64,000 bases of DNA. Source: Flavobacteriales bacterium (GTDB lineage: Bacteria; Bacteroidota; Bacteroidia; Flavobacteriales_F; PHOS-HE28). The position numbers and the translations under genes were made by a program. Location: assembly GCA_016702645.1 (NCBI GenBank), contig JADJDP010000023.1, positions 1 to 64,000 on the forward strand, in the 5' to 3' direction. Below, in pieces: positions 36,591-46,158 of this stretch (positions are counted from its first letter, which is position 1; each line of letters begins with the position of its first letter). The notes below the pieces were generated by a model. That model was given only the letters and a program-made list of their open reading frames with translations, searched no databases and had not been told where the DNA came from.

Positions 36591-39500
36591 GTGATCGCTT
36601 TGTACCCGGGCAATACCGGAACACTGGCTGCGGGGCGAACATACACATGGGTGCGGCGCATCGTGCGCTCGTTCGGTGTTACCATGGTCGTGGTGCTTCT
36701 GCTGGTGGCGATCGCCGGTTTGTTGTTGCTACTACCATCGGTGCAAACGCGTGTGGCTTCGCAACTTGCCGCCATCGCCTCGGAACGAACGGGTGCCGAC
36801 ATCCGCATCGGTCGCGTGAGCGTCTCCATGGATGGGGCCATCCAGTTGGGAGAGGTGTACGTGAGCGACCTGCGCGGCGACACGCTTTTCGTGGTGCCCG
36901 AGTTGCGGGTGAAGGGGTTGCGCATTCGTCCGGACGTCCGGTTGGTCCAGATCTCCACCTTGGAGTTGCACGGTGCGCGCTTCGCCTTGGCGACGACCAA
37001 GGGTGATGCGCACAGCAACCTGACCAACTTCATCAACGAACTGTCTTCTGCGGACTCCTCTGCCAGCGAGGGCGACTGGACGATACGGTGCTCGCGTTTC
37101 CTGATCGATGGATTCCACTTCTCCTTCCACGATGCCAACCAGGAGGTGGATCCCTTCGGTGTGGACTTCACGCACATCGACATCCCCGATGCGCACATCG
37201 CTGGCGCGCGGCTCACGGTGATCGGTGATTCCATCAACGCGCACCTTCGCCACGTTTCCTTCACCGAGCGGTCCGGCTTCCGTGTGGACAAGCTCGCAGG
37301 TACGACCAGTGTCAGCGGCCACGGCATTGCGGTGAACAACATGCAGCTGCGTTCACCTTTCACCGATGTGCACGGGAAGGTCATGATGACCTGTGAGAGC
37401 TGGCGCGCTTTCGATGATTTCACCACCAGCGTTGCGCTGCGGTTGGACCTCGACTCCTCGTTGTTGGACATGGCGGACATCGCTTGGTTCGCCCCGGAAC
37501 TGGAAGGAATCCGCTTTCCCATGGTCCTGAGCGGGAAGGTCCGCGGCACCATAGCGGACCTGAAAGGCCGGGGTATGAAGGTGAACTTCGGAGAGGATTC
37601 GTACTTCCAAGGAAGCGCCGAGCTCAGCGGACTTCCCGAGATCGCCAACACCTTCATGCTGTTGGACATCGATGAGTTGCACACCACGACCCGCGATCTG
37701 CACCGCGTTCCCATACCTCCGTTCACCAGCAAGCAATTGCTGCAACTGCCCACGGAGGTCGACCTGCTGGGCGACATCGACTTCGCCGGCCGGTTCACGG
37801 GCTTCCTCCGCGCATTCACCGCGCAAGGGCGCGCGAACACCGCTTTGGGCGATCTGCGCACGGACATCAGCTATGAGCGGGATACCATCACGGATCGCAT
37901 CTATCTCAGTGGTCGTGCGGCAACCACCTCCTTCCGGTTGGGTGCCTTGCTCGGCACCAGCACCATTGGGCCCATGGCTGCCAATGTGCGCTTGAAAGCG
38001 AACGGTACTTCGTTCCAGGCGATGAAAGTGGACCTGGATGGTGAGTTCCCGCTCTTCACCATCAACGGAAAGACCGTTACCGGGATCACGGCGAACGGCC
38101 ACATCGAGCGCAATCTCTTCAATGGCGAACTGCACGCACGCAGCCAGGACCTGTTCCTTGATTTCAAGGGCCTTGCAGACCTGCGCAAGCGCTGGCCGGA
38201 GGTGGATTTCGCGGCGAAGGTCCACCATGCGGATCTGCGTGCGTTGGGATTCGTTGACCGGCCCGGCTACAGTGCGCTCAACGTTGACATCAAGGCCAAG
38301 GGTCGCCTCTCGCCAGACAGCCTCCTGGGCCGCATGGAGCTATCAGGCATCTCGTATTGCGATGCGGACGTGGAGTACGATCTGGGCGACGTGGTGCTTG
38401 TGAGCGATCGTAGCGATGGTGTGAACAGCTTGCGTCTCGACGCTGATTTCGCCGAGGCCGAAGTGTTGGGTACTTTTTTACCAACGCGACTTCCAGCGGC
38501 GATCGCCCATGTGGTCTACAGCGTGTTCCCCTCATTGAGGGAGGATGTGATCTACAAACACAGCGAGCAGGCGTTCACCTACCGGGTGATCGCACGGCGC
38601 ACGGACGAACTGTTGGACCTGTTCGTTCCCGGTCTCGCCATAGACAGTGGTGCACGTGTTACCGGTTCCTTCAGCACGCGAACCTTCGATCTGGACATGA
38701 CGGCCAGCATCCCGCACATGCGCTATGGATCGCTCGCTCTCGATTCGCTGGAGCTGATCGCCGACAAGACACTGGACCTGCTGGCTTTCAGTGCGCGCAG
38801 CACCCGGCAGCAGTTGAAGGACAGCCTGTGGTTCGGAGGGACAGCGATCACGGGCAAGGCATATCAGGACGAACTGGAGATCGAACTCGGTTGGACCACG
38901 AGCAATACGGGGACCAATGGCGATCTGGAACTCTTGGGCGAAGTGCGCGGGATGAGGTCCATCTCACTCGACCTGCTCCCGTCGAGCTTGTATTTCGGGC
39001 GCGGAGCGTGGAAGAACACGGAGGCCTCGCACATCACCATCGATTCTTCCACCGTCGTTGTGGACTCGCTCGTGTTGGTCAATGCCGATCAGCGGATCAT
39101 GTTCCATGGTGTCGTGGCGAAGGATCCCGAGCAAGCCATGGGCTTCGCGTTGGACAATGTGGATCTACTGAACCTCGCACCCTTGTTCGAGGGCCCTGTG
39201 CTCAATGGCACGGTGGGCGGCGTGGGTCGGGTCTTCGACCTGTACGGTGCGCCCTATGTGGATAGCGAACTGCATGCGGATAGCATCAAGGTGAACGGGA
39301 TCGTGGTGGGCGATATCCGGTTCGACGCGAAATGGCTCGAAGGACAAGGAGCCTTGGACCTGAACGGTGTGCTCACACGCGGGCCCATCAAAGCGCTCGA
39401 TTTCACCGGGCGCATGGGTATCAAGGATGACAATGAGCTGGCCATGCTGCTCATTCTGGATCGCTTCGATCTCTCCTTGGTGAACCCCTACCTGCCTGGG

Positions 39501-41057
39501 GGGATCAGTGATATCGGTGGCGAGGTCACGGGGAATGTCGCGCTCACCGGCACGCTAGGTGCCCCCGAGCTGAACGGAAAGGTGGAGGTGGTGAACGCGG
39601 GCCTGCGCATCGACTACCTCAACACACGCTATACGTTCAGCAACACGGTGAACATCGCACCGGACATGTTCACGGTTGACAATGCCGTGGTGCATGACGA
39701 AGAGGGGAACTCGGGGAAGATGGGTGCCACTGTCATCCACGATCGGCTGAAGAACTGGAACTACGACATCTGGGGCAGCATCACCAGGATGCTCGTGCTC
39801 AACACCACGGAGGACCTCAACCCGCTCTACTATGGCAGGGCCTATGGCTCCGGTGATTTCGGTGTGAGCGGTTACGAGGGTTCGTTGGAGATAAACGTGG
39901 ATGCACGTACAGCACCCGGTACCGATATCCACTTCCCCGTTGGTGGTAGTACGGAAGTTTCGCCCATCGGCTTCGTGCAGTTCAACGACCCTGACAGCAC
40001 GGCGGAGGAAGCGGAGGTGGACCTGAGCGGTGTGTCGCTGAACATGAACATCGATGTGACGCCCGATGCGCGCATGGAATTGATCTTCGATCCCACAGTG
40101 GGCGATATCATGTCCGGGCGTGGGCGTGGGAACATCCGGATGGGGGTGACACCTGCGGGCGAATTCAGCATGACGGGCCAAGTGGAATTGACCGAAGGGG
40201 ACTACCTCTTCACGCTGCGCAACGTGGTGAACAAGCGTTTCCAGGTGGTGCCCGGTGGCCGCATCGTTTGGTACGGTGATCCCTTCGACGCGCAATTGGA
40301 CCTGCAGGCGGTGTACAAGCTCCGCGCGCCGTTGTACGACATCATTCCCCCCGGTGAACGCACCGATGCCTACAAGAAGCGCGTGCCCGTGGAAGTGATC
40401 ATGGACCTGCGCGACAAGCTCATGAACCCCGAGATCGGTTTCCAAGTGCGCCTACCTTCCGTGGATGAACGCATCAAGGCCCAGGTGGCCAGCGTGCTCA
40501 GCACGGAACAGGAACGTAACCGCCAGGTGTTCGCGCTCATCGTGCTCAACAAGTTCCTGCAACCGCCTGTTTATGCAGGTGCCGGCTCGCCAACGGGAAC
40601 GGGCAATGTCGCAGGCACCACCACCAGCGAGCTGCTGAGCAATCAAGTGAGCAATTGGCTCAGCGGACTCAGCAACGATTTCGATCTGGGTGTGAACTAC
40701 CGCCCCGGCGATAACATCACGCAGGACGAATTGGAAGTGGCGGTGAGCACGCAGCTCTTCAACGAGCGACTGCTCTTGAGCACCAACGTGGGTGTGCAGT
40801 ACGGTGCCAGTGCCGCCGCCAACAGCAACGCGCTCATCGGGGATTTCCAGTTGGAATACCTCATGACGGACGACGGTAAACTGCGCGCGAAGGCATACAG
40901 CGTCACCAACGATCGCAACTTGAACCAGGCGGACCAGGCACCCACCACGCAAGCCGTGGGCTTGGCATACCGCGTTGAGTTCGATAACTGGCGCGAGTTC
41001 TGGCAGAAGATGGGCAACATCTTCAGAAAGCCGGAGAAGGACAGGGTGTTCGAGTAG
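36591..41057 (+). CDS. tamB: Translocation/assembly module TamB (inner-membrane-anchored)
   Basis: A very large protein (~1488 residues; the frame is open from 36549). TamB-type proteins bridge inner and outer membranes and serve in barrel assembly or lipid transport. One N-terminal membrane helix (GVTMVVVLLLVAIAGLLLLLP) is followed by more than 1300 residues of repeating amphipathic beta-strands, and the C-terminal TamB domain (VNKRFQVVPGGRIVWYGDP, LNKFLQPP, NQVSNWLSGLSNDFDLGVNYRPG). The promoter at 36549-36576 rules out a start before ~36583; GTG codons at 36591 or 36651 are both possible. TsaD next door, divergent, is a neighbour I have seen in other Bacteroidota (from memory). Confidence 0.93.
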   Translation: MIALYPGNTGTLAAGRTYTWVRRIVRSFGVTMVVVLLLVAIAGLLLLLPSVQTRVASQLAAIASERTGADIRIGRVSVSMDGAIQLGEVYVSDLRGDTLFVVPELRVKGLRIRPDVRLVQISTLELHGARFALATTKGDAHSNLTNFINELSSADSSASEGDWTIRCSRFLIDGFHFSFHDANQEVDPFGVDFTHIDIPDAHIAGARLTVIGDSINAHLRHVSFTERSGFRVDKLAGTTSVSGHGIAVNNMQLRSPFTDVHGKVMMTCESWRAFDDFTTSVALRLDLDSSLLDMADIAWFAPELEGIRFPMVLSGKVRGTIADLKGRGMKVNFGEDSYFQGSAELSGLPEIANTFMLLDIDELHTTTRDLHRVPIPPFTSKQLLQLPTEVDLLGDIDFAGRFTGFLRAFTAQGRANTALGDLRTDISYERDTITDRIYLSGRAATTSFRLGALLGTSTIGPMAANVRLKANGTSFQAMKVDLDGEFPLFTINGKTVTGITANGHIERNLFNGELHARSQDLFLDFKGLADLRKRWPEVDFAAKVHHADLRALGFVDRPGYSALNVDIKAKGRLSPDSLLGRMELSGISYCDADVEYDLGDVVLVSDRSDGVNSLRLDADFAEAEVLGTFLPTRLPAAIAHVVYSVFPSLREDVIYKHSEQAFTYRVIARRTDELLDLFVPGLAIDSGARVTGSFSTRTFDLDMTASIPHMRYGSLALDSLELIADKTLDLLAFSARSTRQQLKDSLWFGGTAITGKAYQDELEIELGWTTSNTGTNGDLELLGEVRGMRSISLDLLPSSLYFGRGAWKNTEASHITIDSSTVVVDSLVLVNADQRIMFHGVVAKDPEQAMGFALDNVDLLNLAPLFEGPVLNGTVGGVGRVFDLYGAPYVDSELHADSIKVNGIVVGDIRFDAKWLEGQGALDLNGVLTRGPIKALDFTGRMGIKDDNELAMLLILDRFDLSLVNPYLPGGISDIGGEVTGNVALTGTLGAPELNGKVEVVNAGLRIDYLNTRYTFSNTVNIAPDMFTVDNAVVHDEEGNSGKMGATVIHDRLKNWNYDIWGSITRMLVLNTTEDLNPLYYGRAYGSGDFGVSGYEGSLEINVDARTAPGTDIHFPVGGSTEVSPIGFVQFNDPDSTAEEAEVDLSGVSLNMNIDVTPDARMELIFDPTVGDIMSGRGRGNIRMGVTPAGEFSMTGQVELTEGDYLFTLRNVVNKRFQVVPGGRIVWYGDPFDAQLDLQAVYKLRAPLYDIIPPGERTDAYKKRVPVEVIMDLRDKLMNPEIGFQVRLPSVDERIKAQVASVLSTEQERNRQVFALIVLNKFLQPPVYAGAGSPTGTGNVAGTTTSELLSNQVSNWLSGLSNDFDLGVNYRPGDNITQDELEVAVSTQLFNERLLLSTNVGVQYGASAAANSNALIGDFQLEYLMTDDGKLRAKAYSVTNDRNLNQADQAPTTQAVGLAYRVEFDNWREFWQKMGNIFRKPEKDRVFE

Positions 41058-41060
41058 GGC

Positions 41061-42277
41061 TCAGTCCTTCAACCGCAAGCTGTGCCCCAGCTTCTCCTTC
41101 TTCGTCCTCAGGTAGCGCTCGTTGTGCGCGTTGGCTTCGATCTCGATCGGCAGGTTCTCGACGATCTCCAAGCCGTAGCCCACCAGGCCGGTACGTTTGC
41201 GCGGGTTGTTGGTGAGCAGGCGCATCTTGCGCACGCCGAGGTCGTGGAGGATCTGGGCACCCACGCCGTAGTCGCGTGGGTCCATGTCGAAGCCGAGCAT
41301 TGCATTGGCTTCCACTGTGTCCGCGCCTTCCTCCTGCAGCTTGTAGGCCTTCAGTTTGTTCATGAGCCCGATGCCGCGTCCTTCCTGCTGCATGTACACG
41401 ATCACGCCCTTTCCTTCGGCATCGATCAGTCTCCATGGCGCGGTGCAACTGCGGGCCACAATCACAGCGGCAGGCTCGCGAAGATGTCGCCGGTAACGCA
41501 CGAGGAGTGTACACGCACGAGCACCGGGTCGTTCGGTCCCCAGGTGCCCTTGATCAACGCGAGGTGTTCTTCACCGGTCGTCGTCTGTTTGTAGGCAACC
41601 AGCTGGAAATCGCCGTAGCGAGTGGGCAGTTTCACGTCCACCTGCCGCTCCACGATCCGCTCGGTGCGCATGCGATAGGCCACGAGGTCCTCGATGCTGA
41701 TGAGCTTCATGCCGAAGCGCTTCGCGATCTCCTGCAACTGCGGCAACCGGGCCATGGTGCCATCCTCGTTCATGATCTCCACGATCAAGCCGGCAGGTTC
41801 GAAGCCCGACATGCGCGCGAGATCGACACCAGCTTCCGTGTGGCCGGTCCGGCGCAGGACACCGCCTTTCCTCGCCTTCAACGGGAAGATGTGGCCGGGC
41901 CGCGCGAAGTCGGACGCCTTCATGTCCCCATCAATGAGCGCGAGCATCGTTTTGGAACGATCCGCTGCGCTGATGCCCGTGGTGGTGCCGCGCCCTTTCA
42001 GGTCGACGCTCACGGTGAACGGGGTTTCATGCAACGCCGTGTTATCGCGCACCATGAGTTCGAGTTCCAGTTCTTCACAACGTTCTTCGGTGAGCGGTGC
42101 GCAGATGAGCCCACGGCCGTGCGTGGCCATGAAGTTGATCATCTCCGGTGTGGCGTTGCGCGCGGCGGTAACGAAGTCGCCTTCGTTCTCGCGGTCTTCA
42201 TCATCCACCACGATCACCGCCTTGCCCAGGCGTATGTCTGTGATGGCGTCTTCGATGGGGTCGAACTGGAAGCTCAT
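41061..42277 (-). CDS. ribBA: Bifunctional RibBA (DHBP synthase / GTP cyclohydrolase II); two apparent frameshifts
   Basis: Riboflavin synthesis: the N-terminal half makes 3,4-dihydroxy-2-butanone 4-phosphate, the C-terminal half opens GTP. DHBP synthase motifs: VVDDEDRENEGDFV, GRGLICAPL, FARPGHIFPL, RRTGHTEAGVDL. GTP cyclohydrolase II motifs: HSSCVTGD, the zinc site now reading RCDCGPQLH only in a shifted frame, and MQQEGRGIGL. The plain frame ends soon after FASLPL. One extra base near 41470 and another near 41433 break it; removing both gives a normal ~404-residue RibBA. Two single-base insertions 36 bases apart in a core gene look like sequence error. The exact -7 box at 42289 marks its own promoter. 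Confidence 0.9.
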
Positions 42278-42288
42278 GGAACGGTGCC

Positions 42289-42296
42289 CAAAGGTA
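42289..42296 (-). promoter_or_regulatory. -7 promoter element (TACCTTTG) of ribBA
   Basis: An exact TAnnTTTG on the minus strand, 11 bases before the ribBA ATG and in the 38-base gap after the glycosyltransferase stop. Confidence 0.55.
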
Positions 42297-42315
42297 GGGC
42301 GCAGGGGGAGCGCCC

Positions 42316-43497
42316 TCAGGCAGTGCCGGTCCGCGCGATCAAGCGCTCCAGTGCTTCCGCACTGCGGTCCCAGTCGAAATTGGCTCGTACGAAGTCGTAG
42401 CCGTTCGCTGCGATGCGCTTGCGTTCCCCTGGGTCGGCCAGCAGCCTAAGGATGAGGGCGGCATAATCCTCCGGCGTCTCGCCGATGAGGATGGCATCAC
42501 CCGCTGGAGCACCCACGGCATTGTTGGCGAGCGCCGAAGTGATGCAGGGGATGCGCATCGCCATGGCCTCGAGCAACTTGTTCTGGAGGCCGGTGCCGAT
42601 CTGCATGGGTGCTACGAAGATGCGGGAGGTGGCGTAGGAACTCCGGATGTCTCGCACCCAGCCGGTAACGGAAATGAGCGGATCGGTCTTTGCCAGGTCC
42701 CGCACGCTCGCTGTTGGATCCACGCCACTGATGAGCAAGCTCGTGGCCGGGCGTTGCTTGCGCACGATCGGCAGCACCTTTTGCACCAGGTACAGCACGC
42801 TGTCGATGTTCGGCGGGTAGTTCATGTTACCCGTGAAGAGCAGATCGTACTGCTGTTCCACTTCCTGGGGCGTGAAGAGTTTGGTATCCACGCCATTGGG
42901 GACCACGGCCATCCGATCGCGAAAGGGGTGGTAGATGTAGTCCCGGTCCTGCGCACTGATGATGACGGCATGATCGAACTGGTCGAACATGAGGTTCTCA
43001 TAGCGTATCAGCCGCCGTGTTTCAGCCCTGAAAATGGGGCGCAGGTGCAGCGGTGCGGTTTCGGTACGCCTTTCCATGCCTTTGCTCAAGGTGTCCATGT
43101 AGTCCAGCGTCTTGGGCAGCGCGTACCGTTCGCGCACGTACTCGGTGGTGCGCACGAGCTGGCAAATGACATGGTCCGGGCGGAAACGCTCGATCGCCCT
43201 GTCGATCCGGCGTTGCGCATGCCCGTGGTGGAAGTAGGCGACTTGAAAGGGTAGGCGCGTGAACACCGCCGTGAGCAACTTCAACAGGATTCGCCAGCGG
43301 CCGATGCGCACCACCTCGATGTGCGCGCACACTTGCTGAAGGTGCTCGATGTGCGCTGGATCCACCCGCGCGTCGCTCAAACAGAACAGATAGACCTCAT
43401 GGCGTTTCGCAAGCCGTGTGACCAGGTGGTACGCGCGAAGCTTGTCGCCCTTCTCCAATGGGAAGGGCACGCGGGAGAGGAGCACCAGCAACCTCAT
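42316..43497 (-). CDS. Glycosyltransferase family 4
   Basis: A 393-residue GT-B enzyme. The N-terminal acceptor half starts MRLLVLLSRVPFPLEKGDKLRAYHL; the C-terminal donor half has VVPNGVDTKLF, DLLFTGNMNYPPN, a motif like SLLISGVDP, and the E-x7-E-type loop APMQIGTGLQNKLLEAMAM. This resembles the EpsH1/PEP-CTERM-associated sugar transferases. The start is set by the ATGA overlap with the preceding gene. It likely adds a sugar to a cell-envelope polysaccharide at the inner membrane. Confidence 0.92.
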   Translation of the reverse strand: MRLLVLLSRVPFPLEKGDKLRAYHLVTRLAKRHEVYLFCLSDARVDPAHIEHLQQVCAHIEVVRIGRWRILLKLLTAVFTRLPFQVAYFHHGHAQRRIDRAIERFRPDHVICQLVRTTEYVRERYALPKTLDYMDTLSKGMERRTETAPLHLRPIFRAETRRLIRYENLMFDQFDHAVIISAQDRDYIYHPFRDRMAVVPNGVDTKLFTPQEVEQQYDLLFTGNMNYPPNIDSVLYLVQKVLPIVRKQRPATSLLISGVDPTASVRDLAKTDPLISVTGWVRDIRSSYATSRIFVAPMQIGTGLQNKLLEAMAMRIPCITSALANNAVGAPAGDAILIGETPEDYAALILRLLADPGERKRIAANGYDFVRANFDWDRSAEALERLIARTGTA

Positions 43498-44699
43498 CCC
43501 TTGAGCAAGCGCTTGTAGAAGGCGATGAGTTCCGCCACGATGGGTTCGTCCGAATAGGACGTGCGCACGAGTTTGTTCGCCTCCGCACCGATCACGGCAA
43601 CGCGTTCGGGATGCTGCACGAGGGCCACCATGTGTTCCGCGAATTCGTTGGCGGTGCTGGCCAGCAGGATGTTCTTTCCATCGCGGTGTGCGATGCCCTC
43701 GGCGCCCACGGGCGTTGCGATCACGGCCTTGCCCATGGCCATGCCTTCGATGATCTTCACGCGCATACCGCCCGCACTGAAGAGCGGCACCACCATCACA
43801 TGACGCTTGCGCATGTAGGAGATGGCGTTCTTCACGCGGCCTTTCACCTTCACCCCGTCCATTTCCAGATCGAGCAGGTCCTTGGGCATCTTGTTGCCTG
43901 CCAGGTGCAGTTCGGCGGTAGGGCACTTGCGCCGCACTTTGGACCACACGCTGTTCAGCAGCCAGCGGATGCCTTCCTCGTTCGGCAGCCAATCCATGCT
44001 TCCGAGATGGAAGAACACAGGAGCCTTGGAGGTGGATGCGCCATCGGCCGGGTAATCATCGGGATCCACGCCGAAAGGCACGGTCGTTATGGGTGTACGC
44101 GTGCCATGCTCCTTGAAATGGTTCGCGTCTGAAGGGCTGATGGCCGCAACGCCGTCCACCCGATCGAGAACGGCCATTTCGTACTGCTGCAATTGCTTCG
44201 CAAGGAAGCGGCGATAGGGGCGCTTGATGAAATTCCGCTCGCCGGTGGCGATGCGGTCCTGGATCACGTACTCCAGGTTGTGCGACCGCAACACGATACG
44301 CGCCTTGGAATAACGGCGGATCGTGGCGATGTACGGCGTCATGAAGAGGCTCTCCAATTGGACCACATCGAACTCCTCTTCGCTGAGCAGGCGTATGAGC
44401 CGGATGTCCATGTCCGGCGAAAAGAAACGACTGATGTTGTAGTTGTCCGCTGTGAGCAGGTCGGTGAACGCGTCCACCAGGTTCACACTGGTATCCACGA
44501 AGATGCCCTCGATGCGTGTGGCCGTCGCATAATCCGGAGGAAGGTCGCTCATCACGAGCGGCTGCTTCGGTGTGCTTATGCAAACCACTTTCACGCGATG
44601 CCCGGCGCGCAACAACCCGCGAGTGAGGTTGTGCATCGCCTTGCTGCCACCATCGATGGGTGGGTAAGGGGGCTTATTGCACAGCTGGAGGATGCGCAT
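43494..44699 (-). CDS. Glycosyltransferase family 4
   Basis: A 401-residue GT-B enzyme starting MRILQLCNKPPYPPIDGGSKAMHNL. Motifs: VVQLESLFMTPYI, LRSHNLEYVI, TTVPFGVDPDDYP, FFHLGSMDWLPNEEGIRWLL, and the donor loop VPLFSAGGMRVKIIEGMAMGKAVI. It shares its plan with the next gene and overlaps it by 4 bases; upstream it overlaps the LptF/LptG gene by 26 bases. The three are surely one transcript, which suggests a role in making or exporting an envelope glycan. Confidence 0.92.
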   Translation of the reverse strand: MRILQLCNKPPYPPIDGGSKAMHNLTRGLLRAGHRVKVVCISTPKQPLVMSDLPPDYATATRIEGIFVDTSVNLVDAFTDLLTADNYNISRFFSPDMDIRLIRLLSEEEFDVVQLESLFMTPYIATIRRYSKARIVLRSHNLEYVIQDRIATGERNFIKRPYRRFLAKQLQQYEMAVLDRVDGVAAISPSDANHFKEHGTRTPITTVPFGVDPDDYPADGASTSKAPVFFHLGSMDWLPNEEGIRWLLNSVWSKVRRKCPTAELHLAGNKMPKDLLDLEMDGVKVKGRVKNAISYMRKRHVMVVPLFSAGGMRVKIIEGMAMGKAVIATPVGAEGIAHRDGKNILLASTANEFAEHMVALVQHPERVAVIGAEANKLVRTSYSDEPIVAELIAFYKRLLKG

Positions 44700-46125
44700 G
44701 CGATCGCCGCAACAAGGAACGGAACCGCTCCCAGCCGCGATAATACGCATCGCGATCGAAGAGGGGACTGTCCATGGCGGCCTTCCACGTGAGCCAGGCA
44801 CCGATGGGCACGAGCACGAGGGTGCTGATCCACATACCAGGCCAGGCTTGCATCTCCCCGGCGATCACGAGTTTTTCCGTGGAAAAGGACAGGATATGGA
44901 AAAGCAGGAAAAAAAGAATTGCGACCACCACGGGCAACCCCATGCCGCCTTTGCGGATGATGGCACCAAGCGGCGCGCCTATGAAGAAGAAGACCAGGCA
45001 GGCGAAGGCGAGCATCGGTTTACGATGCCACTCGATCCTGAACTTGGCGAGCTGCGAATTGCGGCCGTTCATTTCCTCCTGCGAGCGCTCCATGAAGCCA
45101 CCATTGTTCCGGGCCATGTTCATCGCCAGTTCATACACGTGGCTGCGCGCATCCGAAGGAAGGCGGGCCAGGTAGTCCTTCGTGGGGGTATAGGCCGCTG
45201 TGCTGTCCATTTTCACCCATGCATCGCGGCGCAGCAGCACCAATCCATTGCGCAAGTGCTCGACTTGTTCCACCATACGCTCATCGAAGCGGCGAAGGAG
45301 GCTGTCCTCGCCGGTCTGCAACTGTGCCAGCGTGAGCATCTTGTAGTTCTCCTTGAAGAGGTCCTCGTCAGTTCGCCGCAGTCCGAGACCGCTTAGGTCC
45401 ATGGTCAACTCGTCCCGCTTGAACGTGCCACGCATGAGCGGTTGCTGTGCTTTGCGGTCACCCGTGCCTGTCTCGTCGTAGAAGTTGCCATCTTCCAACG
45501 TGAGGACCAGATAACGGCCATCCGCACTACGTCGCATGGTGCCGCTCTTCGCACGTATCACCGTGCTGTTCCCCTTGAAGGGTGTGCGATGATCGTAAAT
45601 GAGCACGTCGCTGAGCCGACCGGTATCGGCATCCTTTTCCATCACACGTATGCTGAACCCCTCGATCCCGTTGTAGAAGACACCGGGTTTGATGTTCAGC
45701 GCGGGTTTCTTCTCGGTGAGGTCCCACAGCAGCGATTTGAACTTGAGGTTGGCGATGGGCAGCAGGTTGTTGCTGAAGTAGAAAGAACCCACGGAAAGCA
45801 GTACCGCGAAGACCGCGAGCGGAAGCATGATCCGCGGCAAACCCAGGCCAGCGGAACGCATGGGAATGAGTTCGGAGTTCTCTCCCAGGCCCCCCATGGT
45901 CATGATGGCCGCGAGCATGATGGCCGTGGGAAGTGCAGGTGGGACGAAGCTTGCAGCAGCGTAGGTCAGGAGCTCGAGGATCACGTACCACTCCAGGCCC
46001 TTGCCCATGAGGTCGTCCACGTACTTCCACAGGAACTGCATCACGAACATGAAAACCACGATCGCGAACGTGACCACCAGCGGTCCCACGAAGGACGCCA
46101 CGATCATGCGGTGCAGCTTCTTCAT
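44674..46125 (-). CDS. LptF/LptG family lipopolysaccharide-transport permease
   Basis: A 483-residue inner-membrane protein of the YjgP/YjgQ family, which forms the permease of the LPS extraction ABC transporter with LptB. Three N-terminal helices (SFVGPLVVTFAIVVFMFVMQF, AASFVPPALPTAIMLAAIM, LAVFAVLLSVGSFYFSNNL) and three C-terminal helices flank a periplasmic beta-jellyroll (LKFKSLLWDL ... FKRDELTMDLSG). Which of LptF or LptG it is cannot be told. The next genes are two glycosyltransferases, which fits an LPS role. Confidence 0.92.
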   Translation of the reverse strand: MKKLHRMIVASFVGPLVVTFAIVVFMFVMQFLWKYVDDLMGKGLEWYVILELLTYAAASFVPPALPTAIMLAAIMTMGGLGENSELIPMRSAGLGLPRIMLPLAVFAVLLSVGSFYFSNNLLPIANLKFKSLLWDLTEKKPALNIKPGVFYNGIEGFSIRVMEKDADTGRLSDVLIYDHRTPFKGNSTVIRAKSGTMRRSADGRYLVLTLEDGNFYDETGTGDRKAQQPLMRGTFKRDELTMDLSGLGLRRTDEDLFKENYKMLTLAQLQTGEDSLLRRFDERMVEQVEHLRNGLVLLRRDAWVKMDSTAAYTPTKDYLARLPSDARSHVYELAMNMARNNGGFMERSQEEMNGRNSQLAKFRIEWHRKPMLAFACLVFFFIGAPLGAIIRKGGMGLPVVVAILFFLLFHILSFSTEKLVIAGEMQAWPGMWISTLVLVPIGAWLTWKAAMDSPLFDRDAYYRGWERFRSLLRRSHAHPPAVQ

Positions 46126-46158
46126 CAGCGAGCTAACGGAAGCAGGGATGGATCGGTA

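Noticed and set aside
39555..40445. 296-codon minus-strand frame within tamB
   Set aside because: Low-complexity His/Val-rich shadow with no start signal; tamB is clearly the gene.
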